Below are positions 33,319 through 44,435 of a stretch of DNA of 64,000 nucleotides, piece after piece. The stretch comes from Antrihabitans stalagmiti (GTDB taxonomy: Bacteria; Actinomycetota; Actinomycetes; Mycobacteriales; Mycobacteriaceae). Numbering within the stretch: position 1 is the stretch's first letter; each line of letters begins with the position of its first letter. The notes beneath the pieces are model-generated. The model had not been told where the DNA came from. It worked only from the letters and a program-made list of their open reading frames with translations, and searched no databases. The translations under genes were made by a program, and so were the position numbers. The stretch covers positions 62,001 to 126,000 of the forward strand of contig NZ_JAEMNV010000007.1 of assembly GCF_016482825.1 (NCBI RefSeq). The letters are read 5' to 3'.

Positions 33319-33486
33319 ATGTGTTACCCCGTCAATTGCTCCGACTGCGGCCGAACATCCTGGGGTGGATGCGGCCAGCATGTGGACAGCGTCATGCGAT
33401 CGGTCGCAGTTACCGATCGATGTGTCTGCAGACCCGCTCCCGACCCGCAGCCCCGACGCAGCATTCGATCGCTCTTCGGCCGCTGA
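33319..33486 (+). CDS. 55-residue cysteine-rich protein (MCYPV...CGQHV type)
   Basis: ATG 33319 with GGAGG five bases upstream opens a 55-residue frame ending at TGA 33484-33486. It begins MCYPVNCSDCGRTSWGGCGQ, then HVDSVMRSVAVTDRCVC and a basic tail. It has six Cys, with CxxC at 7-10, Cys18 and CxC at 35-37, plus His21, a set suited to one zinc or a reactive sulfur site. Small proteins with this MCYPV-CGxT-W-GCGQHV layout are common in actinobacteria but have no assigned role. Its place between the persulfide dioxygenase and MMPL genes, after a CstR-like operator, suggests a link to sulfane sulfur handling (inference). Confidence 0.8.
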   Translation: MCYPVNCSDCGRTSWGGCGQHVDSVMRSVAVTDRCVCRPAPDPQPRRSIRSLFGR

Positions 33487-33552
33487 CGACCAGCCGTTTC
33501 GACAACGGCGGCGCAGAACGATTCCCGGAACCAACCCACCCAAGGAGCGACC

Positions 33553-35721
33553 ATGCGATCGCATGACAACGTCTCGGCACCGCGCAGCAAGCCCCCGAGT
33601 TCACCAGCGTCCACCTCGTCGACGGCAGGCGCACTCGGCCGATTGGGGTCTGCCATGGTCGACCGGCATCGGTGGGTGTTCGGCATCTGGCTGATCCTGC
33701 TGATCGTTCTAGGCGCAGCGGCTCCGTCGGTGTTTTCCTCGTTGGCAGGTGCCGGATGGCAGGCCAACGGCTCGGAGTCGGTTCAGGTTCGCGAGCTGGC
33801 ACAGCAACACTTCGGCGGAAACTCCTCCGCGGCTGTTCAAGTCGTGGTCCATTCCGACGACGCCACGGTCGCGGACCCCAAGATGGCGCAAACATTTACA
33901 GACGTGGCAGCAGTCTTTGCCGACGACGCGCGATTCGGTGCAGTCGTGCCGCCGCAGCCAGGAATGACAATAAGCCCCGACGGCCACACCGGCATCGTCA
34001 TCGCCGGAGCCAACGCGAGTACCGACGACATGGTCAAAGCGGTCGACGATCTGAAAAGCGAGTTGACCGCGCTGTCGAAAGATGGCGTGCAGGTCTATCC
34101 CACCGGCTCTTCGGCTTTGTGGTCCGACTTCAACAAGGCCAATCACGACGCCATGATCAAGGCCGAATTATTTTCGTGGCCAGTGACATTGGCTATCATG
34201 GTCCTCGCGTTCGGGTCTCTGGTCGCCGCAGGACTGCCACTGCTGCTCACCGTCGCCGGACTCGTCGCGTCAGCGGGCGGCCTCGTCCTACTCAACGGGG
34301 TGACGCCTATCTCGGTGTGGGCAATGAACTTCGCCATGATGTTCGCGCTCGCACTCGGCATCGACTACGCCCTCTTCATCGTCTCCCGCTTCCGTGACGC
34401 GCTACGGCGCGCAGATCCTCGAGCGGCCGTCGTCGAAACCATGAATACGGCAGGCAAAGCGGTGATCTTGTCCGGTCTGACAGTTCTGGTCAGCCTGTCC
34501 GCGGTCCTTTTGGTGCCCGCACCAGCTGTGCGGACCATGGCCGTCGGCATCATGCTCGCGGTCTTCTTCGTTCTACTCGCAACGATGACGTTGTTGCCGG
34601 CGGTCCTCGGCAAGCTCGGCTCGAAAGTCAACACCGGATCGCTTCCGCACGCCAAACGTCAAGTGCACCGCTCGCCACGGTTTGCGGCATGGGGTGAACT
34701 GCTCCACAAGCACCCATGGCCGTTCGCGGTCGTCTCCGCGGGCATCCTCATCGCACTCGCGCTGCCCGTGTTCGGGCTCAAGGTTGCCATGCCCTCGATC
34801 ACGGTCGTTCCCGAGAACGCCCCTGTACGCCAAGGATACGAATTGGTGCAGGCACAGTTCGGCGAAGGCGCACCAGGCGCATTGCAAATCATCGTCGCGA
34901 CCGAGGACGCGGCAACGACCGCCGAGGCAGCTGGCCGAGTCGACGGCATCGCAATGGTCACTCCACCCCAAGCTGCCGGTGACAGCTCCGGATATTCTCT
35001 GCTGCAGGCGATTCCGGGTGTCGACCCGTCCGACGAATCGATGGGCACCATTCTCGCCGACCTGCGATCACAACTGCCGGACAACGCATTGGTCGGTGGT
35101 GCGCCTGCCGAGAACCTCGATCTTCAGCAAGCATTGAACGACTATTTGCCGATCGTCATCGGCATCATCTTGATACTCGGCTTCTTGCTACTGCTAATCG
35201 CCCTCCAAGCACCCTTGATCGCACTACTCGGCACCGTCGTCAGCCTGCTGTCGACAGCAGCCGCGTTCGGCGTCGCCAAACTGATCTTCCAAGACGGGCA
35301 CGGCGCGTCTTTACTGGGCTTCACCCCACAGGGGTTCCTCGACGGTTGGGGACCGGTGTTCTTCTTCGCGATGATCTTCGCGATCGCGATGGACTACACA
35401 GTGTTTCTGCTCGCGACCGCGAAAGAACACTACGAGCATTCCGACGACCCCAAGACTGCACAGGTCGACGGTATGGCGCATTCGGGTCGGATCATCCTTC
35501 TTGCCGCCGCAGTCATGGTCGCCGTGTTCTTCACGTTCGCGCTCGCCGATCCCCTGCCTCCGAAGGAAATGGGCATCATCCTCGGCGTCGCCGTCCTACT
35601 CGACGCGGTGCTGATCCGACTCGTCCTGTTACCCGTGTTGCTTCGACTGACCGGACACGGAGCTTGGTGGTCGCCCGCGTGGCTCACCAAGGCGCTTCCG
35701 TCGATCTCGTTCAGGCACTGA
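33553..35721 (+). CDS. MMPL (RND) family transporter
   Basis: 722 residues from ATG 33553 (AAGGAG upstream). After a polar N-terminus, two repeats each hold one span, a large exoplasmic loop and five spans. Conserved blocks are LALGIDYALFIVSRFRD (first half) and FAIAMDYTVFLLATAKEHY (second half), which carry the Asp-Tyr proton-relay residues. MMPL proteins export lipids, siderophores or small molecules. The gene lies inside the sulfide module, so the cargo may be a sulfur compound or a lipid made reactive by persulfide; that is inference only. Confidence 0.9.
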   Translation: MRSHDNVSAPRSKPPSSPASTSSTAGALGRLGSAMVDRHRWVFGIWLILLIVLGAAAPSVFSSLAGAGWQANGSESVQVRELAQQHFGGNSSAAVQVVVHSDDATVADPKMAQTFTDVAAVFADDARFGAVVPPQPGMTISPDGHTGIVIAGANASTDDMVKAVDDLKSELTALSKDGVQVYPTGSSALWSDFNKANHDAMIKAELFSWPVTLAIMVLAFGSLVAAGLPLLLTVAGLVASAGGLVLLNGVTPISVWAMNFAMMFALALGIDYALFIVSRFRDALRRADPRAAVVETMNTAGKAVILSGLTVLVSLSAVLLVPAPAVRTMAVGIMLAVFFVLLATMTLLPAVLGKLGSKVNTGSLPHAKRQVHRSPRFAAWGELLHKHPWPFAVVSAGILIALALPVFGLKVAMPSITVVPENAPVRQGYELVQAQFGEGAPGALQIIVATEDAATTAEAAGRVDGIAMVTPPQAAGDSSGYSLLQAIPGVDPSDESMGTILADLRSQLPDNALVGGAPAENLDLQQALNDYLPIVIGIILILGFLLLLIALQAPLIALLGTVVSLLSTAAAFGVAKLIFQDGHGASLLGFTPQGFLDGWGPVFFFAMIFAIAMDYTVFLLATAKEHYEHSDDPKTAQVDGMAHSGRIILLAAAVMVAVFFTFALADPLPPKEMGIILGVAVLLDAVLIRLVLLPVLLRLTGHGAWWSPAWLTKALPSISFRH

Positions 35722-35746
35722 CGTACCTACCCAGAAAGGCGATTTC

Positions 35747-36007
35747 ATGACATCGAGGACAAACCGCGCTCCCCTGACAACCGGCTTCAGCGGCTGGCCG
35801 GTCGAGCGACTCGTCCCAGCTCTCGCGGCGCTAGTGGTCGGCATCGGTCTCCTGCTCGGCGAGATTCTCTCGCCGTATTGGCGCCTGCTCAGCGCATTTG
35901 CTGCAGCGAATCTCGCGCTGTACGCGGCCGTAGGGTGGTGCCCAGCGAGCCTTGTGATGCGGCGGCTGGGAGTACGCAGCCTGCGTCTTCTCGACGCCAA
36001 CGAGTAG
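35747..36007 (+). CDS. DUF2892-like small membrane protein
   Basis: 86 residues, AAAGGCGATTTC before ATG 35747. One or two hydrophobic helices (about residues 20-45 and 46-64) end with GWCPASLVMRRLG, a Cys-Pro pattern like the YgaP-type DUF2892 membrane domain, which is often fused or linked to rhodanese in sulfur modules. The gene is 25 bp after the MMPL gene and 36 bp before the DUF302 gene. Confidence in the family name is moderate. Confidence 0.7.
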   Translation: MTSRTNRAPLTTGFSGWPVERLVPALAALVVGIGLLLGEILSPYWRLLSAFAAANLALYAAVGWCPASLVMRRLGVRSLRLLDANE

Positions 36008-36043
36008 CCGATCACCCCGACCCACGAACAGGACGGAAGCCAG

Positions 36044-36469
36044 ATGAACATCGCATTGGGCACACAGCTCGACGACACAGATTTCGAGACAGCGGTCGCC
36101 AAGACGAAGGCAGCGCTGTCGGAACAGGGTTTCGGTGTGCTCACCGAGATCGATATGCAGGCCACCTTGAAAGCGAAATTGGGCGAGGATATGGAGCGCT
36201 ACATCATCCTCGGCGCCTGCAATCCGACACTTGCGCATCGCGCCGTCGGGGTGATGCCGCAAATAGGATTGCTGCTGCCGTGCAACGTCGTCGTGCGCGC
36301 GGACACCTCGACGCCCGACTCGACAACGGTCATCGTCGAAGCAATGAACCCGCAGATCATGGTCGAGGTGACCGGTGTACCCGAGCTGGCCGCGGTAGCA
36401 AACGACGCCACCGCCAGACTCCGCGCCGCGATCGACACTCTCGGTGGCCGGACAACCGAGAACATGTGA
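36044..36469 (+). CDS. DUF302 protein
   Basis: 141 residues. The order FETAVAKTKAALSEQGFGVLTEIDM, then YIILGACNPTLAHRA and IGLLLPCNVVVR matches the DUF302 fold found in thiosulfate and sulfide gene clusters. Cys59 (GACNP) and Cys80 (LPCNV) are the only Cys. The role is unknown; in bacteria it commonly sits near SQR, rhodanese or TauE genes. The next gene starts 34 bp later. Confidence 0.85.
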   Translation: MNIALGTQLDDTDFETAVAKTKAALSEQGFGVLTEIDMQATLKAKLGEDMERYIILGACNPTLAHRAVGVMPQIGLLLPCNVVVRADTSTPDSTTVIVEAMNPQIMVEVTGVPELAAVANDATARLRAAIDTLGGRTTENM

Positions 36470-36503
36470 CCGTCTTGCACCCGAGAACGGCGGCGCGGCG
36501 ACC

Positions 36504-37632
<1,129 letters not shown>

Positions 37633-37671
37633 CGCGTATGCGCACCGGCTCCCCCGCCGATTTCAGGAGTC

Positions 37672-38202
37672 CTAAGACCGATCCATGTCCATCGCGACGC
37701 GCTTCGCTGCAATCTCTGCACCCCAGATCTTGGCGCGAGAGACTTCGCCGGACTGCAGCGGACCGAGAACATCCTCGACGAAGAAATTGGCTGGCTTGAC
37801 GAGAGTGTCGAACCTTTTCCGGCGCAACAGCTTTGCAGCGCCACGCGCTGCCGACCCCGGGAGCAATCGGGCCTTGTCGGCATGTGTGCCGAACGCGGCC
37901 GCATAAACCCTGTTCTGGCTTCGCGAGGTGGACGTCAGCCAGTCCCGCACGCTCTTGTACTTCGTGACCGTCTCACCCTGTGTTCGGGTGGCGGCGTCGG
38001 ATCGAGTCTGTCGTCGGCTCAATCCGAACGCATGGGTCGGCGCTCCAACGACAAGGAGATCGATGTCGGAGGGGATGGCGGGTGGCGCTTCGTCGACGTT
38101 GAGAACGTCGACGTCGTAGGCACTCTGCAGGCCATCCGCCACCGCCAGCGCGATCTGCTCCGTATTTCCGAACATGGACTCGAATACAACAAGTGCTCGC
38201 AT
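37672..38202 (-). CDS. Flavodoxin-like protein
   Basis: 176 residues from ATG 38202 (GGAGG eight bases before). The FMN loop VVFESMFGNTEQIALAVADGL is at about 5-25, then VVGAPTHAFGLSR and a later VEDVLGPLQSGE. These are features of actinobacterial flavodoxin-domain proteins that carry electrons for unknown partners. Last gene of the ppsA - hydrolase - K+ channel - flavodoxin run on the minus strand. It converges on cstR. Confidence 0.85.
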   Translation of the reverse strand: MRALVVFESMFGNTEQIALAVADGLQSAYDVDVLNVDEAPPAIPSDIDLLVVGAPTHAFGLSRRQTRSDAATRTQGETVTKYKSVRDWLTSTSRSQNRVYAAAFGTHADKARLLPGSAARGAAKLLRRKRFDTLVKPANFFVEDVLGPLQSGEVSRAKIWGAEIAAKRVAMDMDRS

Positions 38203-38251
38203 CTTCTTTACCTCCGTCACGCTCGAGCATGCCATCGCCGGCATTCCGCCA

Positions 38252-39292
38252 TCAGTGCCGAAGTGCCTCTGCTCCAATGCCTTTCGTCGCATCTCGGCCT
38301 TCGACGGGCTCTGACATGAGTTGCCTGACCGCAGCCAACTGGACGGCATTTCCCAGAACGATCAGCACGGTTTGCGGTTCGAGGAGGGTATCCGCGGACA
38401 GATCGGTGACGAATCGACCGCCTACCGATCGCACCGCGAGCAGCTTGGCGCCCGCCGAGGATTGAATATCTAGCTGCGCCAGAGTCTTTCGTGCTGCTGG
38501 TGCAGTTTCCCCAAGCTCGAACTGTTCGATTCTGTAGTCGAGCGTTTCGTCGTGCATCACAACGTCGAGAAACTCGGCAACATGCGGCGAGAGCGCAAAA
38601 CCTCCCATTCGACGTCCACCGTTCAATTGCGGGTTGACGGCCCGATCGGCCCCAGCTCGAAGCAGTTTCGCTTTCGCGGCCTCCGCGCGAGCGCGTGCGA
38701 CGATCACCAGATCCGACCGCAGAGCCCTACTCGACAGCGTCACGTAGACATTGTCCGCATCATCGTCCAAAGCCGCGATCAGAGCTTGCGCCCGTTCGAT
38801 ACCGGCCGCGAGGAGTACTTCGTCGTCGGTAACATCGCCTACCACGGAGGGGTAGGGCGCCATTCGCACTCGCTCCGGGTCACGGTCGACGACAACGAGT
38901 TGCCGGCCCTCGGACGCAACATAGTCCGCTGCAGCACGCCCTGAACGGCCGTAGCCGCACACGATCACGTGTCCGTTCGTCCGGCCGATTTCGCGCTCCA
39001 TTTTGCGCCTTTCCAGGTGCTGTTGCAGGTGCCCTTCGAGCAACGTTTCGAGAACCAAACCGAAGGCGTACAAAGCCGTTCCGAACCCGCACAGAATCAG
39101 AACGATCGTAAAGATCTGCCCGGACGAGTCGAGTGGGTGGACTTCGCGGAAGCCGACAGTGGTGATCGTCGTAACGGTCTGGTACAGCGCGTCGAGCAAT
39201 CCGAAGCCGAGGATGACGTAACCTGCCGTTCCGATCACGACCACGACCAGAAATGCAGCAATCGCGCGCGCCGCCCGGCGAATCGAACTCAC
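38252..39292 (-). CDS. Potassium channel with RCK (TrkA-N/TrkA-C) domain
   Basis: 346 residues. Two membrane helices flank the selectivity filter TTVGF (residues 44-48). The RCK nucleotide-binding domain begins GHVIVCGYGRSGRAAADYV at about 107 and a TrkA-C part follows from about 260. It conducts K+ outward or inward under ligand control, which would set membrane potential in energy-poor cells. Its start shares one base with the stop codon of the upstream hydrolase gene, so translation is coupled. Confidence 0.9.
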   Translation of the reverse strand: MSSIRRAARAIAAFLVVVVIGTAGYVILGFGLLDALYQTVTTITTVGFREVHPLDSSGQIFTIVLILCGFGTALYAFGLVLETLLEGHLQQHLERRKMEREIGRTNGHVIVCGYGRSGRAAADYVASEGRQLVVVDRDPERVRMAPYPSVVGDVTDDEVLLAAGIERAQALIAALDDDADNVYVTLSSRALRSDLVIVARARAEAAKAKLLRAGADRAVNPQLNGGRRMGGFALSPHVAEFLDVVMHDETLDYRIEQFELGETAPAARKTLAQLDIQSSAGAKLLAVRSVGGRFVTDLSADTLLEPQTVLIVLGNAVQLAAVRQLMSEPVEGRDATKGIGAEALRH

Positions 39293-40170
39293 TATCCGAC
39301 CTTGCCGACCGGCCCGCTACCGAACGTCGGTCCGGACAGGTCCGGAGCCTCGAATCCGACTACGTTGGTGATGATTTCGCCGAACTGACGCGGATCCGAC
39401 AGTAACCAGGTGTGGTTGCCCTCGACGGTTATGCAATGCGGATCACCGAGAGCGGACCGAAGAGATTGCGTCGCGGCAGCCGGAATCACGTTGTCCCGCT
39501 TACTCCAGATGATCACAACCGGCAGTCGGCGGGCCTTCAACTCCTCGAGTTCGTTCGTAAGATCCACGCCTCGAACGATCGTGCCTGCACGCCAGACGGC
39601 ACGTGGGTTCCGAATCAGATTGGGCACCGCGTCACGCAAGATCACCGGCAGCACCCGTGAGACCTGGCGATTCGGCAGCACATCCGCCGGTAGGTGCAGT
39701 CCCCAGTCCCAGATCGGCCGCTGGCGCATCGCTTTGACGACGCCACCGCCGGTGGCCCATGCCGAGCCACCGATCGAATTGACGAGGACCAAACGCGCCA
39801 CCAGCGAAGGAAAGTCGTGCGCGGTCCGAAGAGCTACGCCACCACCGAACGAATGACCGACCATCGTCACCGGTTCCTCGATGCCCACGGCACGGATGAA
39901 ATCCGACACCCAACGCGCGTAGCCTGCCAAGGTGAACTCGGCATCCGAGAGTTCGCGTGTGCCGCCGAACCCCGGCATCGCCGGCGCGTAGACGCGCACC
40001 CCGTTTGCAGCGAGATGATCCAGCGAGCGGCGGTAGGTCGAGTGTGCCAAACCCCAGCCGTGCAGAAATACGACCGTCGGGCCGTGTCCACCGACGAGGT
40101 ATCTCGTTCGGTGACCGCCGACGACGACATCGCGCCATCGCGGCAGAACGGTGGTGTCAACCTCTGTCAT
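39292..40170 (-). CDS. Alpha/beta hydrolase
   Basis: 292 residues. The oxyanion/HGW motif (VVFLHGWGLAHS) is at about 33-44, the nucleophile elbow GHSFGG gives Ser at about 107, and a late GNHTW supplies the catalytic His; a matching Asp is in WSKRDNVIP. The substrate is unknown; esterase or lipase on lipid or lactone is possible. It begins one base after the ppsA stop codon and is coupled to the channel gene. Confidence 0.85.
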   Translation of the reverse strand: MTEVDTTVLPRWRDVVVGGHRTRYLVGGHGPTVVFLHGWGLAHSTYRRSLDHLAANGVRVYAPAMPGFGGTRELSDAEFTLAGYARWVSDFIRAVGIEEPVTMVGHSFGGGVALRTAHDFPSLVARLVLVNSIGGSAWATGGGVVKAMRQRPIWDWGLHLPADVLPNRQVSRVLPVILRDAVPNLIRNPRAVWRAGTIVRGVDLTNELEELKARRLPVVIIWSKRDNVIPAAATQSLRSALGDPHCITVEGNHTWLLSDPRQFGEIITNVVGFEAPDLSGPTFGSGPVGKVG

Positions 40171-40171
40171 T

Positions 40172-42463
40172 TTATGCTCCGTCTACTCGGCCCATAGCTC
40201 GACGAGCCGCCTCCAACAACACGCGTCGTTCGGCCGCAGCGACCGCTCTGCGCGCAGCCGGCACCGCATCCGGGTTCACCGAAATCGATGTGATCCCGAG
40301 CCTCACAAGGAATTCCGCGAACTCCGGGTGTGTCGACGGTGCCTGCCCACACAGTGAAGAGGTAATTCCTCCACGCTGCGCGATGTGGACGATCTGCGAA
40401 ATTGCGTCCAGCACGGCGGGGTCGAATTCATCGAAGAGTTCCGAACAGATCTCCGAGTCGCGGTCGACTCCCAGCACGAGTTGGGTGAGGTCGTTGCTGC
40501 CGATCGAGACACCGTCGATTCCCATGCCGATGTACTCCGGCAGCCAGTGCACAACCGAGGGAACTTCAGCCATGATCCATCGATGCAGACCACGTTGGCG
40601 CCCCAGCGGACTGGCATCCACCAACTTCAGGCATTCCTCGAGTTCCCAGCGCGTACGCACGAACGGAATCATCAGTGCGACGTTGGGATGTTGCTCTCGC
40701 ACTCGGGCCAGAGCCTCGAGTTCCAGAGCGAACAGCTCTGGTTCGCGGACATAGCGGTAGCAACCCCGATATCCGATCATCGGGTTGTTTTCGATCGGCT
40801 CGAAGTCGGCTCCGCCGACAAGTCCCCGAAACTCGTTGCTACGAAAGTCCTTTGCGCGGTATATAACCGGCCTGGAACCGAATGCCCGTGCGATCCGCGA
40901 CACCGAGGTCGCCATCGCGTCGACGAACATCCCCTGTTGGCCTTTCGCGATCAAGTCTTTCGGATGCCTTCCGCCTAGCGCCTCCGTTAGCAGGAACTCA
41001 GCCCGAAGTAGACCGACACCATCGACCGCGCTCGAGGCCGCTGCTTCCGCGGCTTCCGGCATCGCGACATTGACGTAGATGCGAGTACCAGTCGTCTCGA
41101 CGGCTGCGATACCGGCGGGTTCAGGCTCGGACAGAACGGCTGTCCGGGGCTGTTGCATTCCTGCGCGCACCTCGCCTTCGGCACCGTCTACGGTGACCAT
41201 GGTGCCGTCGGTGAGTTCGGTAGTGGCGGTACGGGCGCCCACGACGCAGGGGACGCCTAGTTCACGCGCCACGATCGAGGCGTGACAGGTCATTCCACCG
41301 TTGTCGGTCACCAAAGCGGCGGCGCGCCTGATGGTCGGCAACCAATCCGGATTGGTCATCGACGCCACCAGGACCTCCCCGTCCCGAAGCAGGTGACCGT
41401 CGGCTGGTTTCGCCAGCACTCGGACCCGTCCGCTTGCGATACCCGGCGCAGCAGGCAGCCCTTTGACCAACACCGCGCCATGAGCCACGGCGTTCGACGC
41501 GGGCTCGATCGGACCGAGCGTGGTGATAGGACGCGCTTGGACGAGCCACGTTCGGCCGCCCGCGATGGCCCACTCGATGTCTTGGGGACACCCGTAGTGC
41601 CTCTCTGCGGTCATCGCCAACTGCGCAATCGCTTCGGCTTCGGTGTCGGTAAGCACGCGTGCCCGTGCCTGCACGTCGTCGAAACGGACCTGCAGATCAT
41701 TGCCGTCCGGCCCCCTGACGATCTCAAAGTCTTGGCGGCCGACGCGCGCGGAGCGCAGTCGAGGCCCATCCTTTGCAACGACGTAGGTATCCGGCTCGAC
41801 CGAGCCGGAAACCACAACTTCGCCTTGGCCGAAGGCCGCCTCGACGACAACGACATCACGGGCATGGGTACTCGGGTCCGCGGTGAATGCGACCCCTGAA
41901 CGTTCCGACGAAACCATTGCCTGGACAACCACGGCCATGGCCGGAACGCCTGTGAATCCACGACTGGCGCGATAGGTGACCACCCGTGGACTGAACAGCG
42001 ACGCCCAGCACTTCTGTACCGACTCGATCAGCTCCTCGGGCCCGCTCACATTGGTGAAGGTCGCATTCATGCCCGCGAACGACGCGTCAGCTCCGTCTTC
42101 GCCGGTGGCGGAAGATCGCACCGCCACAACGACATCGGTGCCCAACCTCGCATACTCCGCGAGAACGGCAGCACGAACACCGCTGCTCACGCCAGCCTTG
42201 TTCACAAGGCCGCGCAACCGTCGGCATTGCTCACCGAGCCGGTCGTCGTTGCCGACCGCTGCGATCGCGTCGCGGTGACCCGCCGCCAACTCGTCGGCAA
42301 CGCCACCCAGCGCCATCGATTCGCCATAGCCGCCACGAAGGATTACGAAGCCCGGTGGCACCGGAAGACCGGCACCGACCATCTCGCCCAGGTTGGCACC
42401 CTTGCCGCCTGCTTCGACAGCGTCGGACAGTCGCAGATCCGCAACATTTCGCACGTTTTCCAT
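40172..42463 (-). CDS. ppsA: Phosphoenolpyruvate synthase
   Basis: 763 residues from ATG 42463 (GAGGTA before it). The N-terminal nucleotide-binding part has [19 protein letters not shown]. The swivelling His domain has [15 protein letters not shown] with catalytic His394. The C-terminal TIM barrel carries the PEP-forming residues, including [12 protein letters not shown]. It makes PEP from pyruvate with ATP giving AMP and phosphate, a gluconeogenic step used when cells live on fatty acids. The following hydrolase gene begins one base later. A weak DosR-like site is 79 bp upstream. Confidence 0.93.
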   Translation of the reverse strand: MENVRNVADLRLSDAVEAGGKGANLGEMVGAGLPVPPGFVILRGGYGESMALGGVADELAAGHRDAIAAVGNDDRLGEQCRRLRGLVNKAGVSSGVRAAVLAEYARLGTDVVVAVRSSATGEDGADASFAGMNATFTNVSGPEELIESVQKCWASLFSPRVVTYRASRGFTGVPAMAVVVQAMVSSERSGVAFTADPSTHARDVVVVEAAFGQGEVVVSGSVEPDTYVVAKDGPRLRSARVGRQDFEIVRGPDGNDLQVRFDDVQARARVLTDTEAEAIAQLAMTAERHYGCPQDIEWAIAGGRTWLVQARPITTLGPIEPASNAVAHGAVLVKGLPAAPGIASGRVRVLAKPADGHLLRDGEVLVASMTNPDWLPTIRRAAALVTDNGGMTCHASIVARELGVPCVVGARTATTELTDGTMVTVDGAEGEVRAGMQQPRTAVLSEPEPAGIAAVETTGTRIYVNVAMPEAAEAAASSAVDGVGLLRAEFLLTEALGGRHPKDLIAKGQQGMFVDAMATSVSRIARAFGSRPVIYRAKDFRSNEFRGLVGGADFEPIENNPMIGYRGCYRYVREPELFALELEALARVREQHPNVALMIPFVRTRWELEECLKLVDASPLGRQRGLHRWIMAEVPSVVHWLPEYIGMGIDGVSIGSNDLTQLVLGVDRDSEICSELFDEFDPAVLDAISQIVHIAQRGGITSSLCGQAPSTHPEFAEFLVRLGITSISVNPDAVPAARRAVAAAERRVLLEAARRAMGRVDGA

Positions 42464-42542
42464 TACCTCAACCTGCCTCGTCGAAGAGTCCCCAGCCAGG
42501 GCCGATCGAAGGCCGTCGACGAGCAACAGGTCGCTGCGAGAG

Positions 42543-42556
42543 GGGACTTCGTGCTC
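42543..42556. promoter_or_regulatory. Weak DosR-box-like site before ppsA
   Basis: GGGACTTCGTGCTC, 79 bp before the ppsA start. It resembles the site at 52522-52535 (GTGACTTTCGGCTC) but with shifted spacing. Confidence 0.3.
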
Positions 42557-42647
42557 TCTCGCGCACCCTTGGTCTGCACAACAACTTTCGATCCACCGAG
42601 GTGACCGGGAACAAGAACTTCAGTCCGGGTCGTAGACGCAATTCGTC

Positions 42648-43493
42648 TCATCGCGGAACCACGAGCACAGGGCACTTCGCGTGGTAGAGCATCGCGTGTG
42701 CGCTGGACCCGAGATGGGCCGGCTTGTCGGACCCACCTCGGCGAGCCACGACTATCAACCGCGACGATCGACTGAGTTGCTCGAGATAGCTCCCCGAATA
42801 GCCGGTCACTGCAATCTCACGCGCATCGACACCCGGGTACGCAGCACGCCACTTTTCGACGGCCGGATCGGTCCACATGGGTTTCCCGACCTGCGTCGTG
42901 CTCGGAGGCACAGCCCACGGGCGCGGCTGATGCAGGTGCACGACAAGGAGTTCCGCACAACGCAATGCCGCCTCGCGAAAAGCAGCGTGAACCGCGGCAT
43001 CCTCCAACTGGCCCGATTCCACGGGCACCACCACCGGACCGGTGGAATGCGGACCTGTACAGCTGTTCTCGCCGCGAACGATGGCCACCGGACAATGCGC
43101 CCCGCGTGCGAGGGACCCCGCGGTGGAGCCGAGCAAGATCTCGGCGACATGGCCGATGCCCGACGAACCGACAGCCACCAACTCAGCAGTCGCACTGAGA
43201 TCGATGAAAGTTCTCGCCAGATTGCCGCGGTGGAGCTTCGTGTCGATCTTCACGGAGTCGTTCGCCGCGCTCACTGCATCGCGCGCAGATTCGAGAACAT
43301 CCATGCCGTAGTCGAATTCGGAATCGAACTCACCCGGCCTGGCACTCGCAGGCGCGTCCGCCATCACGTACGCAAGTTGCAACGGCGCGTCGTGCGAGAC
43401 AGCTTCCTTTGCTGCCCACAGCGCGGCGTAGATTGCAGCACTCGAACCGTCGATGCCGACGACGACAGGCTTTGGGTACTGAGAAGGCTCCAT
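42648..43493 (-). CDS. Two-domain universal stress protein
   Basis: 281 residues from ATG 43493 (GGAG before it). The first UspA domain begins VVVGIDGSSAA and has the ATP-binding loop GSSGIGHVAEILLGSTAGSLARGAHCPVAIVRG. The second domain (about 150-281) lacks the GxxGS-type loop but keeps HLGSSAHAMLYHAKCPVLVVP. Similar tandem proteins (Rv2005c, Rv2026c, Rv2623) are DosR-regulon members. It shares a 248-bp divergent region with the CBS-BON gene. Confidence 0.9.
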   Translation of the reverse strand: MEPSQYPKPVVVGIDGSSAAIYAALWAAKEAVSHDAPLQLAYVMADAPASARPGEFDSEFDYGMDVLESARDAVSAANDSVKIDTKLHRGNLARTFIDLSATAELVAVGSSGIGHVAEILLGSTAGSLARGAHCPVAIVRGENSCTGPHSTGPVVVPVESGQLEDAAVHAAFREAALRCAELLVVHLHQPRPWAVPPSTTQVGKPMWTDPAVEKWRAAYPGVDAREIAVTGYSGSYLEQLSRSSRLIVVARRGGSDKPAHLGSSAHAMLYHAKCPVLVVPR

Positions 43494-43640
43494 GGTGTGA
43501 CTCCGAGGGTTCTGCGGCTGTGTTCAACCTGTTGCGGGAGTGGGTATTTCGAAGCTACGAGACCACGCGAAACCCAAGCAGATGCGTAGGTAACAAAACT
43601 CTGTGACCGAAGCCCTGAGTGGGGTGTGAGCGCGAAAGTG

Positions 43641-43654
43641 TCGACCAAAGACCC
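43641..43654. promoter_or_regulatory. DosR-box-like site between USP and CBS genes
   Basis: TCGACCAAAGACCC; its reverse, GGGTCTTTGGTCGA, matches 10 of 14 DosR core positions and resembles the site at 1303-1316. It lies 87 bp before the CBS start and 147 bp before the USP start. Confidence 0.5.
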
Positions 43655-43741
43655 GGGCCGTGCGGCACTGTGACTCCTCCCGCCCGGTCGATGCCGGCCT
43701 ACTTTGATGACGCACCGGCGGACGTCCCACAGGAGTTGCGA

Positions 43742-44383
43742 ATGAGGTACAAGACAGTCGCCGACCTGATGACCACCGAGGTCGTGAACGTCCGCGAGTA
43801 CACGTCGTTCAAGGACGTGGTGTTCGCTTTGCGCAACGGCGAAGTCAGCGGAGTTCCTGTCGTCGACGGTGGCGGGCACGTCGTCGGCGTCGTCTCGGAG
43901 TCCGATCTCCTGCCGAAGGAAGCAGTGCGGGGGCCGTATCCGATCGAGGGCACTTTCTGGCAGCGCACCCGACTACGTAGGAAAGCGGCGGCGCAAACCG
44001 CCCGCGACGCCATGAGCGCACCGCCGATCACTATCGGTCCAGCGGCTCCGGTAGCAAGAGCAGCTGCCCTCCTTGCCACGCGTGGGATCAAACGGTTGCC
44101 AGTGGTCGACGCCGATCACAAGTTGATCGGCATCATCAGCAGAAAGGACATCGTCGGCGTCTTCGCGCGCACCGATGCCGAGATCTTGCGTGACGTGCAA
44201 GAGAAGGTCCTCGCACACTGCGGTTCGCGCGCACCGTCCGACATCGCAGCAACAGTCAAGGACGGCGTTGTCACGCTGACCGGGCAGGTGGAGCGCGTCG
44301 CGCTTATCAGCGTCCTGACGACTGTGACCGTTGCTGTTCCAGGAGTTGTCGGCGTTGTGAACAGGCTCACCGCTGCGACGTAG
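43742..44383 (+). CDS. CBS-pair protein with C-terminal BON domain
   Basis: 213 residues from ATG 43742 (AGGAG seven bases upstream). First CBS motif about 8-60 (DLMTTEVVNVREYTSFKDVV, VPVVDGGGHVVGVVSE), second about 88-140 (DAMSAPPITIGPAAPVARA, LPVVDADHKLIGIISRKD). A BON domain is at about 148-210 (VKDGVVTLTGQVERVALIS). It has the same architecture as the protein at 594-1196. These proteins probably bind adenine nucleotides; the partner is unknown. Confidence 0.9.
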   Translation: MRYKTVADLMTTEVVNVREYTSFKDVVFALRNGEVSGVPVVDGGGHVVGVVSESDLLPKEAVRGPYPIEGTFWQRTRLRRKAAAQTARDAMSAPPITIGPAAPVARAAALLATRGIKRLPVVDADHKLIGIISRKDIVGVFARTDAEILRDVQEKVLAHCGSRAPSDIAATVKDGVVTLTGQVERVALISVLTTVTVAVPGVVGVVNRLTAAT

Positions 44384-44435
44384 CGGGCCATCTCGTTGGC
44401 TTCGAAACGAACGAAGGTGGCCGTGTGCAACTTGT

